The notes under the pieces: generated by a model
Seen by the model: only the letters and a program-made list of their open reading frames with translations
Told to the model about the DNA's origin: nothing
Database searches by the model: none
Translations under genes and position numbers: made by a program
Source of the DNA: an uncultured Selenomonadaceae bacterium
GTDB lineage: Bacteria; Bacillota; Negativicutes; Selenomonadales; Selenomonadaceae
Assembly (NCBI GenBank): GCA_902778455.1
Contig: CACYXR010000018.1
Span: 1-64,000, forward strand
Length of the DNA stretch: 64,000 nucleotides
Reading direction: 5' to 3'
Part shown: piece after piece, positions 8,108 through 17,115 of the stretch
Layout of the letters: each line of letters starts with the position of its first letter
Numbering within the stretch: the stretch's first letter is position 1

Positions 8108-9523
8108 TTATTCTACCGTATATACACGAATTTCGTTCGTATTGCCCGCCGCAACTTTTATTCCAGAAGTAATGACGGTACGGTCTCCCGCCTCTGCAAG
8201 ACCCGCATCCTTCGCTGCCGCCGTCGACAGCGCTGCCATTTCCTCCGCATCTTTCCAGGGGCAGGGCGAAATAATCGTCTCGACGCCCCAGCGCAGATTC
8301 AGATGGCACGCAACTTCCTCCGATGGCGTGAATGCGAGAATCCCTGCTTTCGGCCGATACTTCGAAACCATCCGCGTCGTGTAGCCGCTGGCTGTCGGCG
8401 TGATAATCAGCTTCGCGTCAATCTCGTAGGCAAGCTGCACCGTCGCATGGGCGATGGCTTCCGTCGTCTTGTGCCGCTCCACGCCCGCGCCTTCGATAAT
8501 CTCGCGGTAAGAAAGCGCGCGCTCCGTGCGCTCGGCAATCCTTGCCATCGTCTGCACCGCTTCCGCCGGGTAATCGCCGCTGGCCGTCTCGCCGCTGAGC
8601 ATGATCGCATCGGTGCCGTCGAGAATCGCGTTGGCCACGTCGCTGGCTTCCGCCCGCGTCGGACGCGGATTCGTCGTCATCGACTCCAGCATTTGCGTCG
8701 CGACAATGACCGGCTTTCCGGCGCGGTTGCATTTCGCGATAATTTCCTTCTGGATCAGGGGCACATCCTCCGCCGGAATCTCCACGCCGAGATCGCCGCG
8801 GGCGACCATGACACCGTCCGTTTCCTCGAGAATCGCGTCAAAATTCTTCACGCCTTCGAGATTCTCGATTTTCGACAAAATTTCCATGTGGCCGCCGTGC
8901 TTCGAGATCAGCGCCCGGATTGCCCGTACGTCCTCCGCACGTTGGATGAACGAAGCCGCCACGAAATCCATCCCCTGCCCGACGCCGAAAATGATATCCT
9001 TTTCGTCCTGCTCCGAAATCGGCGGCAGTCCCAGCGCGACCCCCGGCGCGGCAACCCGCTTCCGCGTAGACATCGGGCCGTCGTTCTGCACCGTCGTCAC
9101 GATATCCGTACCTTCGATAGCCTCCACCTTCAGCGCTACCAGCCCGTCCGACAGCAGCAGCGTGTCCCCCGGCTTGACCTCCGAATACAGTTTCTTATGA
9201 TTCACCGAGACACGAGACGCGTCTCCCGGTTTATCGTCTGCCGTCAGCACAAAACGGCTGCCCTTTTTCAGCTCGACTTTTCCCTCCGCGAATTCACCGA
9301 GCCGCATTTCCGGTCCTTTCGTGTCGAGCAGCAGCGGAATAACCGCATCCGCCTTTTTCGCCGCGTCCCGAACCTTCGCGATCCGGCCCGCCTGCTCCTC
9401 ATGAGTGCCGTGGGAAAAATTGAACCGCGCGCAGTTCATGCCGCCCGCAATCAGCGCGTCAAGAACCCCCGCCCGGTCTGTAGCCGGTCCCATCGTGCAA
9501 ATAATCTTCGTCTTTTTCCGCAT
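8108..9523 (-). CDS. pyk: Pyruvate kinase
   Basis: Converts phosphoenolpyruvate and ADP to pyruvate and ATP. The 471-residue protein starts MRKKTKIICTMGPATD. It carries the active-site region IPLLLDTKGPEMRLG, the K in LSKIENLEGV and the signature ATQMLESMTTNPRPTRAEAS. It ends with the normal allosteric C domain; the extra PEP-utiliser domain seen in some Firmicutes is absent. The ATG at 9523 sits 10 bases after GGAGG. It is transcribed divergently from serC. Confidence 0.97.
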   Translation of the reverse strand: MRKKTKIICTMGPATDRAGVLDALIAGGMNCARFNFSHGTHEEQAGRIAKVRDAAKKADAVIPLLLDTKGPEMRLGEFAEGKVELKKGSRFVLTADDKPGDASRVSVNHKKLYSEVKPGDTLLLSDGLVALKVEAIEGTDIVTTVQNDGPMSTRKRVAAPGVALGLPPISEQDEKDIIFGVGQGMDFVAASFIQRAEDVRAIRALISKHGGHMEILSKIENLEGVKNFDAILEETDGVMVARGDLGVEIPAEDVPLIQKEIIAKCNRAGKPVIVATQMLESMTTNPRPTRAEASDVANAILDGTDAIMLSGETASGDYPAEAVQTMARIAERTERALSYREIIEGAGVERHKTTEAIAHATVQLAYEIDAKLIITPTASGYTTRMVSKYRPKAGILAFTPSEEVACHLNLRWGVETIISPCPWKDAEEMAALSTAAAKDAGLAEAGDRTVITSGIKVAAGNTNEIRVYTVE

Positions 9524-9686
9524 CCAATCCTGCCTCCTTCCCCGCAATACGCCAGCGGCTATTGCTCATGCCCATAGCATACGCGCTTTGCACAGAAAAA
9601 TTGATTTTGCGACACAACTTGAAATTATTCACAGTTTATATTTTACACCATCTTTGGCCCGCTGAAAAGAGAAAACGGATTTCTCC

Positions 9687-9715
9687 TTGACCGTTCCGCG
9701 TATGGGCGGTACAAT
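9687..9715 (+). promoter_or_regulatory. Sigma-A promoter for serC
   Basis: TTGACC (9687-9692), 17 bases, TACAAT (9710-9715). A strong TAGGAGG ribosome site follows at 9735-9741, eight bases before the GTG start. Confidence 0.85.
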
Positions 9716-9748
9716 GTATACAATCTAATATAAGTAGGAGGAATTTTT

Positions 9749-10840
9749 GTGGAAGCAAATCGCGTTTACAATTTCAATCCCGGCCCTGCCACCCAGCCTT
9801 TGGAAGTACTGAAGGAAGCACAGGCCGAATTCCTGAACTTCAAAGGCACCGGCGAGTCGATCATCGAGATCAGTCACCGCGCCAAAGAATTTGAAGCCGT
9901 GCTCGACCAGGCGAAAGCCGACATCCTTTCTTTGATGGGACTCGGCGACGACTACGACGTTCTGTTTTTGCAGGGCGGCGCGTCCACACAGTTCGCGATG
10001 ATCCCGATGAACTTCGCGCGGGACGGCAAAGTCGGCAGCTACGTCGTGTCCGGCAGCTTCGCCGAAAAAGCGTACAAGGAAGCTGAAATCCTCGGCGTCG
10101 GCCATATCGCCGCGACCAGCAAGGACGACGATTTCCGCCATGTACCGACGCAGGACGAGATCAAGATCGCGGACAACGCCGCGTATCTGCATCTTTGCTA
10201 CAACAACACCATTTACGGCACCGAGTATCATTACATCCCTGAAACGAACGGCGTTCCCCTTGTCGCCGACATGTCCAGCGATATGCTTTCCCGCCCGCTG
10301 GATTTCTCGAAATTCACGTTCATCTATGCCGGCGCCCAGAAGAACCTCGGCCCGGCGGGCGTCGTAGTCGTCGTCGCCAGGAAATCGTTCATTGACGTCA
10401 AGCATAAGAATATCCCGACAATGCTGCGCTACGGCATCCATCTCGAAAAGAACTCACTTTACAACACGCCCCCTGCCTTCTGCATCTATATGGTCGGCAA
10501 GACCGTCGCGTGGATCAAAGCCCAGGGCGGTCTCTCCGCGATGGCGGAAAGGAACGCAAAGAAAGCGAAAATCCTCTACGACGCCATCGACAATTCCAAC
10601 GGCTTCTACAAGGGGCATGCGGCGAAGGACAGCCGTTCCTTCATGAACGTCACCTTCCGGCTGCCCAGCGAGGAACTGGAAAAGAAATTCGTCGACGAGG
10701 CGAAGGCGAAATCCCTTTGCGGCGTCAAAGGCCACCGCTCCGTCGGCGGCATGCGCGCCTCGATTTATAACGCGATGCCCATCGAGGGCGTCGAGCGTCT
10801 CGCGGACTTCATGGAGACCTTCCGCAAAGCGAACGCGTAA
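9749..10840 (+). CDS. serC: Phosphoserine aminotransferase
   Basis: SerC makes 3-phosphoserine from 3-phosphohydroxypyruvate and glutamate in serine synthesis, and also serves pyridoxal phosphate synthesis. The 363-residue protein starts with GTG and NRVYNFNPGPATQP. PLP-binding Lys198 is in FIYAGAQKNLGPAG, and the substrate-contact region GHRSVGGMRASIYNA lies near the C-terminus. It is a single-gene unit with its own promoter and terminator. Confidence 0.97.
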   Translation: MEANRVYNFNPGPATQPLEVLKEAQAEFLNFKGTGESIIEISHRAKEFEAVLDQAKADILSLMGLGDDYDVLFLQGGASTQFAMIPMNFARDGKVGSYVVSGSFAEKAYKEAEILGVGHIAATSKDDDFRHVPTQDEIKIADNAAYLHLCYNNTIYGTEYHYIPETNGVPLVADMSSDMLSRPLDFSKFTFIYAGAQKNLGPAGVVVVVARKSFIDVKHKNIPTMLRYGIHLEKNSLYNTPPAFCIYMVGKTVAWIKAQGGLSAMAERNAKKAKILYDAIDNSNGFYKGHAAKDSRSFMNVTFRLPSEELEKKFVDEAKAKSLCGVKGHRSVGGMRASIYNAMPIEGVERLADFMETFRKANA

Positions 10841-10854
10841 CCGGATATAAGGCA

Positions 10855-10895
10855 ATGCCCCGCCGCGCATCAAAGCGTAGCGGGGCATAATTTTA
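10855..10895 (+). terminator. Terminator after serC
   Basis: ATGCCCCGC pairs with GCGGGGCAT around a 19-base loop, followed by AATTTTAT. Confidence 0.75.
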
Positions 10896-10943
10896 TATGA
10901 TATAATAGATACGATGTGACAACCAAACGAAAGGAATGATACC

Positions 10944-12038
10944 ATGCAACTGAAAAAATGGATCTGCGGCGCGTTGGCGGGGCTTTCCCTGTTCAGTGCG
11001 GCGGCAACCGTATCGGCGGCAAAAGCGAGCGTTTCCTGGGAAGACCCGCCGCAGCTCACAGTCGTAGCCCAATCTTCCTATCAGTGGACCGGCGTCGCGG
11101 TCACCCCTTCAGGGCGCATTTTCGTCTGCTTCCCCTCATGGGGCAACCATCCCGACTACCACGTCGGTGAAATCCTGAACGGCGAAGTTTATCCATATCG
11201 AGAGCTGGAGGAAAATGCGCGCTTCACTTGCGTGCAGAGCGTCGTTGCGGACGCGTCGAATAACCTCTGGGTACTCGACGCGGGGAAGCGCACGAAGCAG
11301 GACACGGCCTCGGCTGCCCCGAGGCTCTTGATGGTCAGCCTTTCCCACAATGAGATTCTTCGGGTCTATGATCTGCCCGCCGACGTCGCGCTGCCCGACA
11401 GCATGATGACCGACGTGCGCGTGGATACCGCCCGGGGCGTGGCCTACATCACCGACTCCGGCCACGGCGGCATCATCGTCCTCGACCTCAACACCGCCAA
11501 CAGCTGGCGGGCGCTGACAGACATCCCCGAAGTTCAGTCCCGGCTGCAGGCAATCTATTTCCCGACAGGGCTCTTCAGCGACCTCGCGGAATGTGACGGA
11601 CTGGAGCTTTCCGATGACAAAAAGCTGCTCTATTTCTCCTCCCTTGGCGGCGACGTCCTATACTCCGTTCCCACCGCCGCGCTGCTCAATGAGAACCTTT
11701 CCGTCGCCCAGCGGGAAAAAGAAATCAAAGCCGTCAACGTGCAAAACGTGCCGGCGGACGGTATGGTACTCCGGAATAACGCGCTCTATATGGGCGCCCT
11801 TTCCTATGAAGGAATCTGGGAATTCCGCCTGGACGAATCAAACGTCGCCGAAGCGGGCGCCATCCTAAACCTCGGCGTCGATATCCGCTGGGCCGACAGC
11901 TTTGCCCGTGCCGCCGACAACAGCCTCTACTTCACGACCTCTGCTCTCAATTACCCTGCAGACCAACAGCCCCCCTACGAACTTTACCACATGATTTGGC
12001 CATCAAGAACAGACAACAACGCCTATAGCCAACATTAA
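10944..12038 (+). CDS. Exported MRJP/Yellow-like beta-propeller protein
   Basis: A 364-residue secreted or periplasmic protein. The signal peptide MQLKKWICGALAGLSLFSAA ends near VSAAKA. The mature part carries repeated propeller strands (GVAVTPSGRIFVCFPSWG, VAYITDSGHGGIIVLDL, NSLYFTTSALN) typical of the major royal jelly/Yellow family and related SMP-30-like lactonases. The ligand is unknown. A TATAAT-like box lies near 10901 but no good -35 is visible. It is a stand-alone gene between two terminators. Confidence 0.75.
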   Translation: MQLKKWICGALAGLSLFSAAATVSAAKASVSWEDPPQLTVVAQSSYQWTGVAVTPSGRIFVCFPSWGNHPDYHVGEILNGEVYPYRELEENARFTCVQSVVADASNNLWVLDAGKRTKQDTASAAPRLLMVSLSHNEILRVYDLPADVALPDSMMTDVRVDTARGVAYITDSGHGGIIVLDLNTANSWRALTDIPEVQSRLQAIYFPTGLFSDLAECDGLELSDDKKLLYFSSLGGDVLYSVPTAALLNENLSVAQREKEIKAVNVQNVPADGMVLRNNALYMGALSYEGIWEFRLDESNVAEAGAILNLGVDIRWADSFARAADNSLYFTTSALNYPADQQPPYELYHMIWPSRTDNNAYSQH

Positions 12039-12041
12039 CTA

Positions 12042-12076
12042 AAAAGGACTGTCAGCAACGAATGACAGTCCTTTTC
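12042..12076 (+). terminator. Terminator after the MRJP-like gene
   Basis: AAGGACTGTCA and TGACAGTCCTT form a perfect 11-bp stem followed by TTC. An ORF start at 12062 inside this hairpin was therefore rejected for the next gene. Confidence 0.85.
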
Positions 12077-12139
12077 TTGCAATCGCTTCCATTATTATGC
12101 TGCCCTGACAAATATCCGGAACAGAAGGTATATCTGACA

Positions 12140-12778
12140 ATGACAAAAGAAATGAAAAACAGCCGAATATATCACCTGCTTCAAAAAGCGGAAACAGTAT
12201 GCTTTGTCGGCGATTCTCTGACAGAAGGAACTATAAACGGCGGTATTCCCTGGTATGAGCCCATACGTTCTTCCATCCACGGGAAAATCATCAATATTTC
12301 CCAAGGCGGCGCCACAACGAAAATCCTGATCTCCTACTTTCTGCCGTCGATTGTCCGGGCAGCCGCGGACCTTGTCATCGTTGCCGCAGGTGCAAATGAC
12401 ATTCTGTTCCGCGATCCGCTTTTTTGCGCGGTGACGGCGGCGGACTATATCAAAAATCTCGAGACGCTCCAGGACGCCGTCTGCAAACGCCGTCCTGATA
12501 CGAAATTTGTTTTTATCGCGCCATGGATAGCGACAGATGGAGACGCCGGCATCATCGGCGGCATAAAACCCCCGGACACGGACACGGCGTACCGGGATTA
12601 TACGGAAGCACTCCGGGAATGGTGCAAAAATAAAGGAAATCTCTTCATCGACGCCAATAGCTATATTGCCCGTCAGTTCGCATTGTCTTCACCGGAAACA
12701 TATTTAATCGATTTCATCCATCCAAATGCCGATATCGGCGTCCGAATGTACGCAGAAGCGGTTCTGCTGTCCGAATAA
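12140..12778 (+). CDS. SGNH/GDSL-type hydrolase
   Basis: A 212-residue esterase-type hydrolase with all four SGNH blocks: Ser in GDSLTEG (block I), Gly in SQGGAT (II), Asn in GAND (III) and Asp-His in DFIHPN (V). There is no signal peptide from the chosen start, so it is probably cytoplasmic. The ATG at 12140 has AGAAGGT upstream; a longer ORF starts inside the preceding terminator. Substrate is unknown; acyl or acetyl-ester hydrolysis is the general family reaction. Confidence 0.85.
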   Translation: MTKEMKNSRIYHLLQKAETVCFVGDSLTEGTINGGIPWYEPIRSSIHGKIINISQGGATTKILISYFLPSIVRAAADLVIVAAGANDILFRDPLFCAVTAADYIKNLETLQDAVCKRRPDTKFVFIAPWIATDGDAGIIGGIKPPDTDTAYRDYTEALREWCKNKGNLFIDANSYIARQFALSSPETYLIDFIHPNADIGVRMYAEAVLLSE

Positions 12779-12804
12779 AAAACAGTTTATCTTCCTGTAA
12801 GAAA

Positions 12805-12840
12805 AAGGGTTCCGGCCAAAAGCCGGAACCCTTGATTTTT
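12805..12840. terminator. Bidirectional terminator between SGNH hydrolase and tRNA genes
   Basis: AAGGGTTCCGGC pairs with GCCGGAACCCTT around a 4-base loop, with T-runs on both strands. It can end both the hydrolase (plus) and the tRNA transcript (minus). Confidence 0.9.
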
Positions 12841-12841
12841 C

Positions 12842-12918
12842 TGGTGCGCCCGGCGCGATTCGAACGCGCGACCCTCGGTTTAGAAGACCGATGCTCTATC
12901 CAGCTGAGCTACGGGTGC
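12842..12918 (-). tRNA. tRNA-Arg (anticodon TCT)
   Basis: 77 bases including encoded CCA. The cloverleaf is complete: D arm GCTC..GAGC, anticodon loop CTTCTAA, T loop GTTCGAATC. The acceptor has an apparent A3-C70 mismatch (GCACCCG against CGGGCGC), which is unusual. It lies downstream of tRNA-Pro in the same transcript. Confidence 0.95.
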
Positions 12919-12925
12919 GAAATAA

Positions 12926-13002
12926 TGGTCGGAGCAACAGGATTTGAACCTGCGACCCCCTGCTCCCAAAGCAGGTGCTCTACCAAATTGAGCTATGCCC
13001 CG
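12926..13002 (-). tRNA. tRNA-Pro (anticodon TGG)
   Basis: 77 bases including encoded CCA, with anticodon loop TTTGGGA and T loop GTTCAAATC. The acceptor CGGGGCA pairs with TGCTCCG with one G-U pair. It is the first gene after the promoter at 13023-13051 and lies 7 bases from tRNA-Arg. Confidence 0.96.
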
Positions 13003-13022
13003 AATTGATAAACATATCGTAT

Positions 13023-13051
13023 ATTATACCGATGCATGGAAATACTGTCAA
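13023..13051 (-). promoter_or_regulatory. Promoter for tRNA-Pro and tRNA-Arg
   Basis: On the minus strand a perfect TTGACA (13046-13051), a 17-base spacer and TATAAT (13023-13028). The -35 box overlaps the last codons and stop of the preceding swrB-like gene. Confidence 0.88.
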
Positions 13052-14790
13052 TCATCCTCTTGCGAATTTAACTGCCCTTGTGCCATCTGCGTGAGCAACT
13101 CGACGGCGCTTCGTCCCATGCCCGTTTCTTTCGCGACCTCATCAGGCGGCATTCCCTGCGCCAGCAACTCCCTTGCACGGATTGTCGGGGACGGTGGGCG
13201 CGGACTCATCTCTTTCTCCCCACGCATCGTTGCAGCTGAAATATCAGAAATGTCTTCTTCCCCTATTGCGTCCTCAGATATCTCATCGTCACTTTCCACG
13301 AGCGCTTCCGCTGCGGCAGTTTCCTGTGTCTCCCATGCGTCTTCCTCCGTTTCGAAATACGTCGTCTTATCCCCGGTCTCCGAAGGAATTATTTCTTTCA
13401 CGTCGAATGATTCCGCCTCTTCGGGCACATTCTCCGCCTCATCCGAAGCAAGATCTTCCTCCTCCGAAGCCGAGAACGCCGTTTCCTCAACATCGGTACT
13501 CTCCGGATTGTTTTCTTCCTCAAACAAATCCTGTTCTTCAAACCTTCCCGGCTGCATCAACTCGTCTTCTGCCTGCACCGGTTCTGCCTCTGCAAAAACA
13601 TCTTCGTCACTGAAAGCTGATTCCTCTTTTTTTGAAGACGCCGGAATCGGCGAATCCCCGCCGCCCGTATCCGTTGCTGCAAAAACATGGACATCCTCAT
13701 CCCCCGCGCTGTCATACGCCTGTTCCTCGCCGTCGGGCGCCATAGGCAAATCGACAACATCCGCCACGCTGGATGAAACCACAACTTCCGCTTCCGTCCG
13801 CGCCAGTTCTTCCATTTGCTCCTGCGAAAACGCCGATCCCTCGTCCTCCGGCTCTTCCTGCGCATAATCATCCTGCCTCGGCAACATCGTCGAGTCAACA
13901 ATGACCGCAGGTGTTTCCTCCACAGCCATTTCCACGGGAACGGGCCGCGTGTGCCGGGCGTGAATGATTCCCTGCGGAGCAGCCGCCCGACGCGGCTGCT
14001 CCACATATTGCTCCCAAGTTTCTTCTGCCGGATACGGTTCCGCCGGATAGGACTGTGCATCATAATGCTCTGCGTATTCCCGCTCATCATACGCATCTTC
14101 ACGGGCATAGCCCATATCCCGTGAATACCTGCCGCTCCGAGGATAATCGGCTTGCGGATTAACGGAAGACCGCCCATGCTCGTAATAAGCGTCCTGCGCT
14201 CTCCGATACGCATTGTCTCCCGACTCTGCCGCGTACATTGAATCCGAAAGCGTTTCTGCAAAATCCGCCCCATCTCTGCGATCTTCCGGACGCACATGCG
14301 GTACAAACTCGGAACGACGCACAGATGATACGCCTTCAATCGGGCGAAGAGAACGCCCCGGGGATGCAGCGCGGGGCCGATATTCACCGCGCGCATGCCA
14401 GCCTTCTCCCCGCATAGTGCTGCGATACGGCGGCATAGGCACTGCTTCCTGCGGTACATAATACGAAGCCTGCGCGGCGCGCATTTCCGCAAATTCCTTT
14501 TCAGCCCGCTGCTGCGCGCGTTCCTGATCGGCACGCACCGCGGCCATTTGTTGCTCCAGCATACGCGCACGCTCGTCCGCCGCCGTTACCAAACCTTCCA
14601 ACTGATGGATGCGCGAATCCATTTGGGTAATGATTGCGTTCGCGGAATGTTCCATCTGCAGACGCATTTTTACGGAGGCTTCCTCGACTTCGTCCGCCTT
14701 GCTCGAAGTCCCATTCCACAAATCGCGGCGCACAATAAACACAATCAATATGCCCACGATTATGAGAAAGCCCAAAATTTCCGTTGCCAT
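13048..14790 (-). CDS. SwrB-like membrane-anchored acidic protein, end of the fla/che cluster
   Basis: A 580-residue protein. One N-terminal membrane segment (about 5-22), a coiled coil (30-110) and a long low-complexity linker, first Arg/Tyr-rich then Glu/Asp-rich, lead to a short C-terminal helix-turn-helix-like domain (about 535-570: ARELLAQGMPPDEVAKETGM). That domain and the position after fliA match SwrB of Bacillus, which activates the flagellar export apparatus at the membrane. It is about three times longer than SwrB because of the linker. Assignment is by domain and context, not by overall identity. Confidence 0.6.
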   Translation of the reverse strand: MATEILGFLIIVGILIVFIVRRDLWNGTSSKADEVEEASVKMRLQMEHSANAIITQMDSRIHQLEGLVTAADERARMLEQQMAAVRADQERAQQRAEKEFAEMRAAQASYYVPQEAVPMPPYRSTMRGEGWHARGEYRPRAASPGRSLRPIEGVSSVRRSEFVPHVRPEDRRDGADFAETLSDSMYAAESGDNAYRRAQDAYYEHGRSSVNPQADYPRSGRYSRDMGYAREDAYDEREYAEHYDAQSYPAEPYPAEETWEQYVEQPRRAAAPQGIIHARHTRPVPVEMAVEETPAVIVDSTMLPRQDDYAQEEPEDEGSAFSQEQMEELARTEAEVVVSSSVADVVDLPMAPDGEEQAYDSAGDEDVHVFAATDTGGGDSPIPASSKKEESAFSDEDVFAEAEPVQAEDELMQPGRFEEQDLFEEENNPESTDVEETAFSASEEEDLASDEAENVPEEAESFDVKEIIPSETGDKTTYFETEEDAWETQETAAAEALVESDDEISEDAIGEEDISDISAATMRGEKEMSPRPPSPTIRARELLAQGMPPDEVAKETGMGRSAVELLTQMAQGQLNSQEDD

Positions 14791-14903
14791 TCTCTATCCC
14801 CTTGCCAAAAGCGTCACCCGTAAACCATGTCTCTCAAAATTGCAATAAATAAGCAGACGTAAACGCGCACGTTCTCCGAACGCGCTCCCGCCTGCCCTGT
14901 CCA

Positions 14904-15233
14904 TCAAAGCGATATGTCGATATTGTGCCCGCGCAGGAGGTCTACCGCCGGCCGATCATCCTCTGCGTTGTCACGCTCACGCCGTTTTCCCTGTCTGCCG
15001 GAATATCCGCCGCCCCGCGACTGCCGCTCGGGATCGTCCTTGACACGCCCATCCTCCGGATTGTCACGCGTCTGCACCGTTTCCATCTTCGTCTTGACGT
15101 CCATCTGCTCGCGCGCCATCGCAAACTGCTGCTGCACATTCGGCTGCTGATTCAGATTATGCTGCACCTGTCCGGCGTCCGTCGCGCGCGGAACAACCAT
15201 TTGCAGGCTGATTGGATTGACATCCATCGACAT
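14904..15233 (-). CDS. Hypothetical protein in flagellar cluster
   Basis: A 109-residue hydrophilic protein starting MSMDVNPISLQMVVPRATDA. It is Gln/Asn-rich in the first half and Arg/Gly/Asp-rich with probable disorder in the second. No membrane segment or known motif is seen. It lies 30 bases after fapA and is probably co-transcribed with it and the swrB-like gene. Function unknown. Confidence 0.65.
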   Translation of the reverse strand: MSMDVNPISLQMVVPRATDAGQVQHNLNQQPNVQQQFAMAREQMDVKTKMETVQTRDNPEDGRVKDDPERQSRGGGYSGRQGKRRERDNAEDDRPAVDLLRGHNIDISL

Positions 15234-15263
15234 TTTCCTTTTCCTCCCGTCTTTCCCCGAGGA

Positions 15264-16937
15264 CTACATATAGGGGCCAACCCTTACCTCGTCTTCCTCC
15301 ACTTGGAAAACGCAGTGTTGCTCTTCAGTCTGGATGTGCTTGACAACGGAATTGACAATGAGCTTTTGCCCCGGATAAACGCGGTCGGACACACAAATGC
15401 GCCCATTCTTCATTTGTGAGATCTGTTCTTCCAATTCCTTGATCAAGCGCTCCGAGCGTTCCACCTGCCCGGCCAGAGGAAACTGCGAACGCGTAAGCTG
15501 TGCAATCTGCTCTGCGCGCTGCGGCGGCAACAAGGAAACATCAATCTTTCCGAGCGTGTTAAGCGCCTGAGTAAGCTGCTGAAGCTTTTTCTTCGATTCC
15601 GAATATTCCTTGCAGGCAGCTTGATACTTTTTTTGCAGGCTCGGATTGACACCGACAACAAGACGTGCCGCCACAAGTGCGGGATTGCCGATTACCGTCG
15701 CGCGGATTTCCTCACCGGCTGCGAGATAACCTCCGGTCACCAGGCCTCGTTTTCCTTCCACGACAATCCGGACTCCCGCCCGAAGGTCGGAATGAAGCGC
15801 GACATCCGTAATCGTGATTTCGCCGCCCGCTTCAACTGTCCCATTCTCCACAAAGGCCGCCTGCACATCCTCTTCGGCTATGACAACGCCCTTCCCGACG
15901 CCCGCACCGATAATGCCCCCCTTGATGAACACGCTGTAGCCTTCAACCGTGCCGCCGTTTACCGCGCCATTGATTGAAACCGACCCGGTAGCCTTGACTT
16001 TGAATCCCTGCTGGACGCTGCCGCCGATATCCACTGCACCGATAAAATCGATATTTCCCGTTCCGACGCCGACATCGCCTCTGATTTCCAATCTCGGATC
16101 GATGCTGAACTTGTTGTTCGCTTCGACAATCTGTCCGTCTATCGTCGCGACAACAAAATTCTCATCCTGGATTTCCGTATTTTTCCCCGCGGGGACAGGC
16201 TTTGGCTTGCCCGGCTTCGGCTTGATCGTATCGCCGAAGACATTCGTTCCTTCAACCCCCATCGTATGCGGCACACGTTCCGCAATAACATCGCCTTTTT
16301 TGGCGAGGATAAATAGATTCAGATTTTTATAATCGACCCTGCCGTACTTATCCTCCGCGATTTTTCCCTTCTGCTCCGCATTGAACTTTCGGACAATCTT
16401 CGCGTCTTTTCCCGGTTCCGGGGGCTTTCCCCGTGCAATCACCGCCTGCGTCCCATGTTCCAGCCCGCGTTCGATAGCCTCATTATCAATACCGAATGTG
16501 ATGCGTCTTCCGGCCAAATCCTTCAGGATTTCCTCTTTCTCCGGAGGGCGTTGCCCTGGCTGACGGTTGATTTTCATTGTCACGGTCATGCGGTCTTTCG
16601 ATACTTCGAGCTGATACGACATCACCTCGCGCGTGTCCACGACCTCCTCCGTCACCGTCTCTTCCTTCTTCTCCGGCGGCGGCGCAACCGAGGCCTCAAA
16701 ATGAGCCGCGAGCTTGCACGGCGTACCGTCTGCCGCGCGAACAGCCCGTGCCAATTCTCCCATATCATAATCTATGACGCCGTATTCCTTCAGAATCTGC
16801 CGCATATCCGACAGCTCAAAAAGCATTTCGCTGTCATCCGTTGGGTACACTGTGAAAAATACACCATCCGGCTTGAACTCAAAAAGATATCCGGCCGATT
16901 TGCCGCCGACTTCCGCGCTTTTACGTTCCTCCGCCAT
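15264..16937 (-). CDS. fapA: FapA family flagellar assembly protein A (DUF342)
   Basis: A 557-residue DUF342 protein. An N-terminal variable domain (about 1-200) precedes a right-handed beta-helix (about 250-400) with repeated turns such as DVGVGTGNIDFIGAVDIGGSV. A C-terminal coiled coil (about 430-510) follows. FapA proteins occur in flagellar and chemotaxis clusters of Firmicutes and spirochaetes; the molecular role is not clear. It follows fliA after 178 bases. Confidence 0.85.
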   Translation of the reverse strand: MAEERKSAEVGGKSAGYLFEFKPDGVFFTVYPTDDSEMLFELSDMRQILKEYGVIDYDMGELARAVRAADGTPCKLAAHFEASVAPPPEKKEETVTEEVVDTREVMSYQLEVSKDRMTVTMKINRQPGQRPPEKEEILKDLAGRRITFGIDNEAIERGLEHGTQAVIARGKPPEPGKDAKIVRKFNAEQKGKIAEDKYGRVDYKNLNLFILAKKGDVIAERVPHTMGVEGTNVFGDTIKPKPGKPKPVPAGKNTEIQDENFVVATIDGQIVEANNKFSIDPRLEIRGDVGVGTGNIDFIGAVDIGGSVQQGFKVKATGSVSINGAVNGGTVEGYSVFIKGGIIGAGVGKGVVIAEEDVQAAFVENGTVEAGGEITITDVALHSDLRAGVRIVVEGKRGLVTGGYLAAGEEIRATVIGNPALVAARLVVGVNPSLQKKYQAACKEYSESKKKLQQLTQALNTLGKIDVSLLPPQRAEQIAQLTRSQFPLAGQVERSERLIKELEEQISQMKNGRICVSDRVYPGQKLIVNSVVKHIQTEEQHCVFQVEEDEVRVGPYM

Positions 16938-16978
16938 GTGTATCCCCCTTTACGCCCTAGGAACTGTCGAAAAATAAC

Positions 16979-17077
16979 CTATTCATTTAGCTTGTCTGAA
17001 TTTCCGTGCGCTTCGTTGTCGTCGGTCGCCGTAACACCGTTACGACTCCCTCCTCCGTCTCGTGCACGAAAATTCAT
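16979..17077 (-). CDS. Possible 32-residue ORF between fliA and fapA
   Basis: This ATG-started ORF encodes a hydrophilic peptide beginning MNFRARDGGGSRNGVTATDD and ends at TAG. Codon usage is compatible with coding. Its AGG directly abuts the start, so ribosome-site support is poor, and no family is known. Confidence 0.2.
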   Translation of the reverse strand: MNFRARDGGGSRNGVTATDDNEAHGNSDKLNE

Positions 17078-17115
17078 CCTGCGCTATCTGCACAGGTTAT
17101 TATTCTCCAGCTCCT

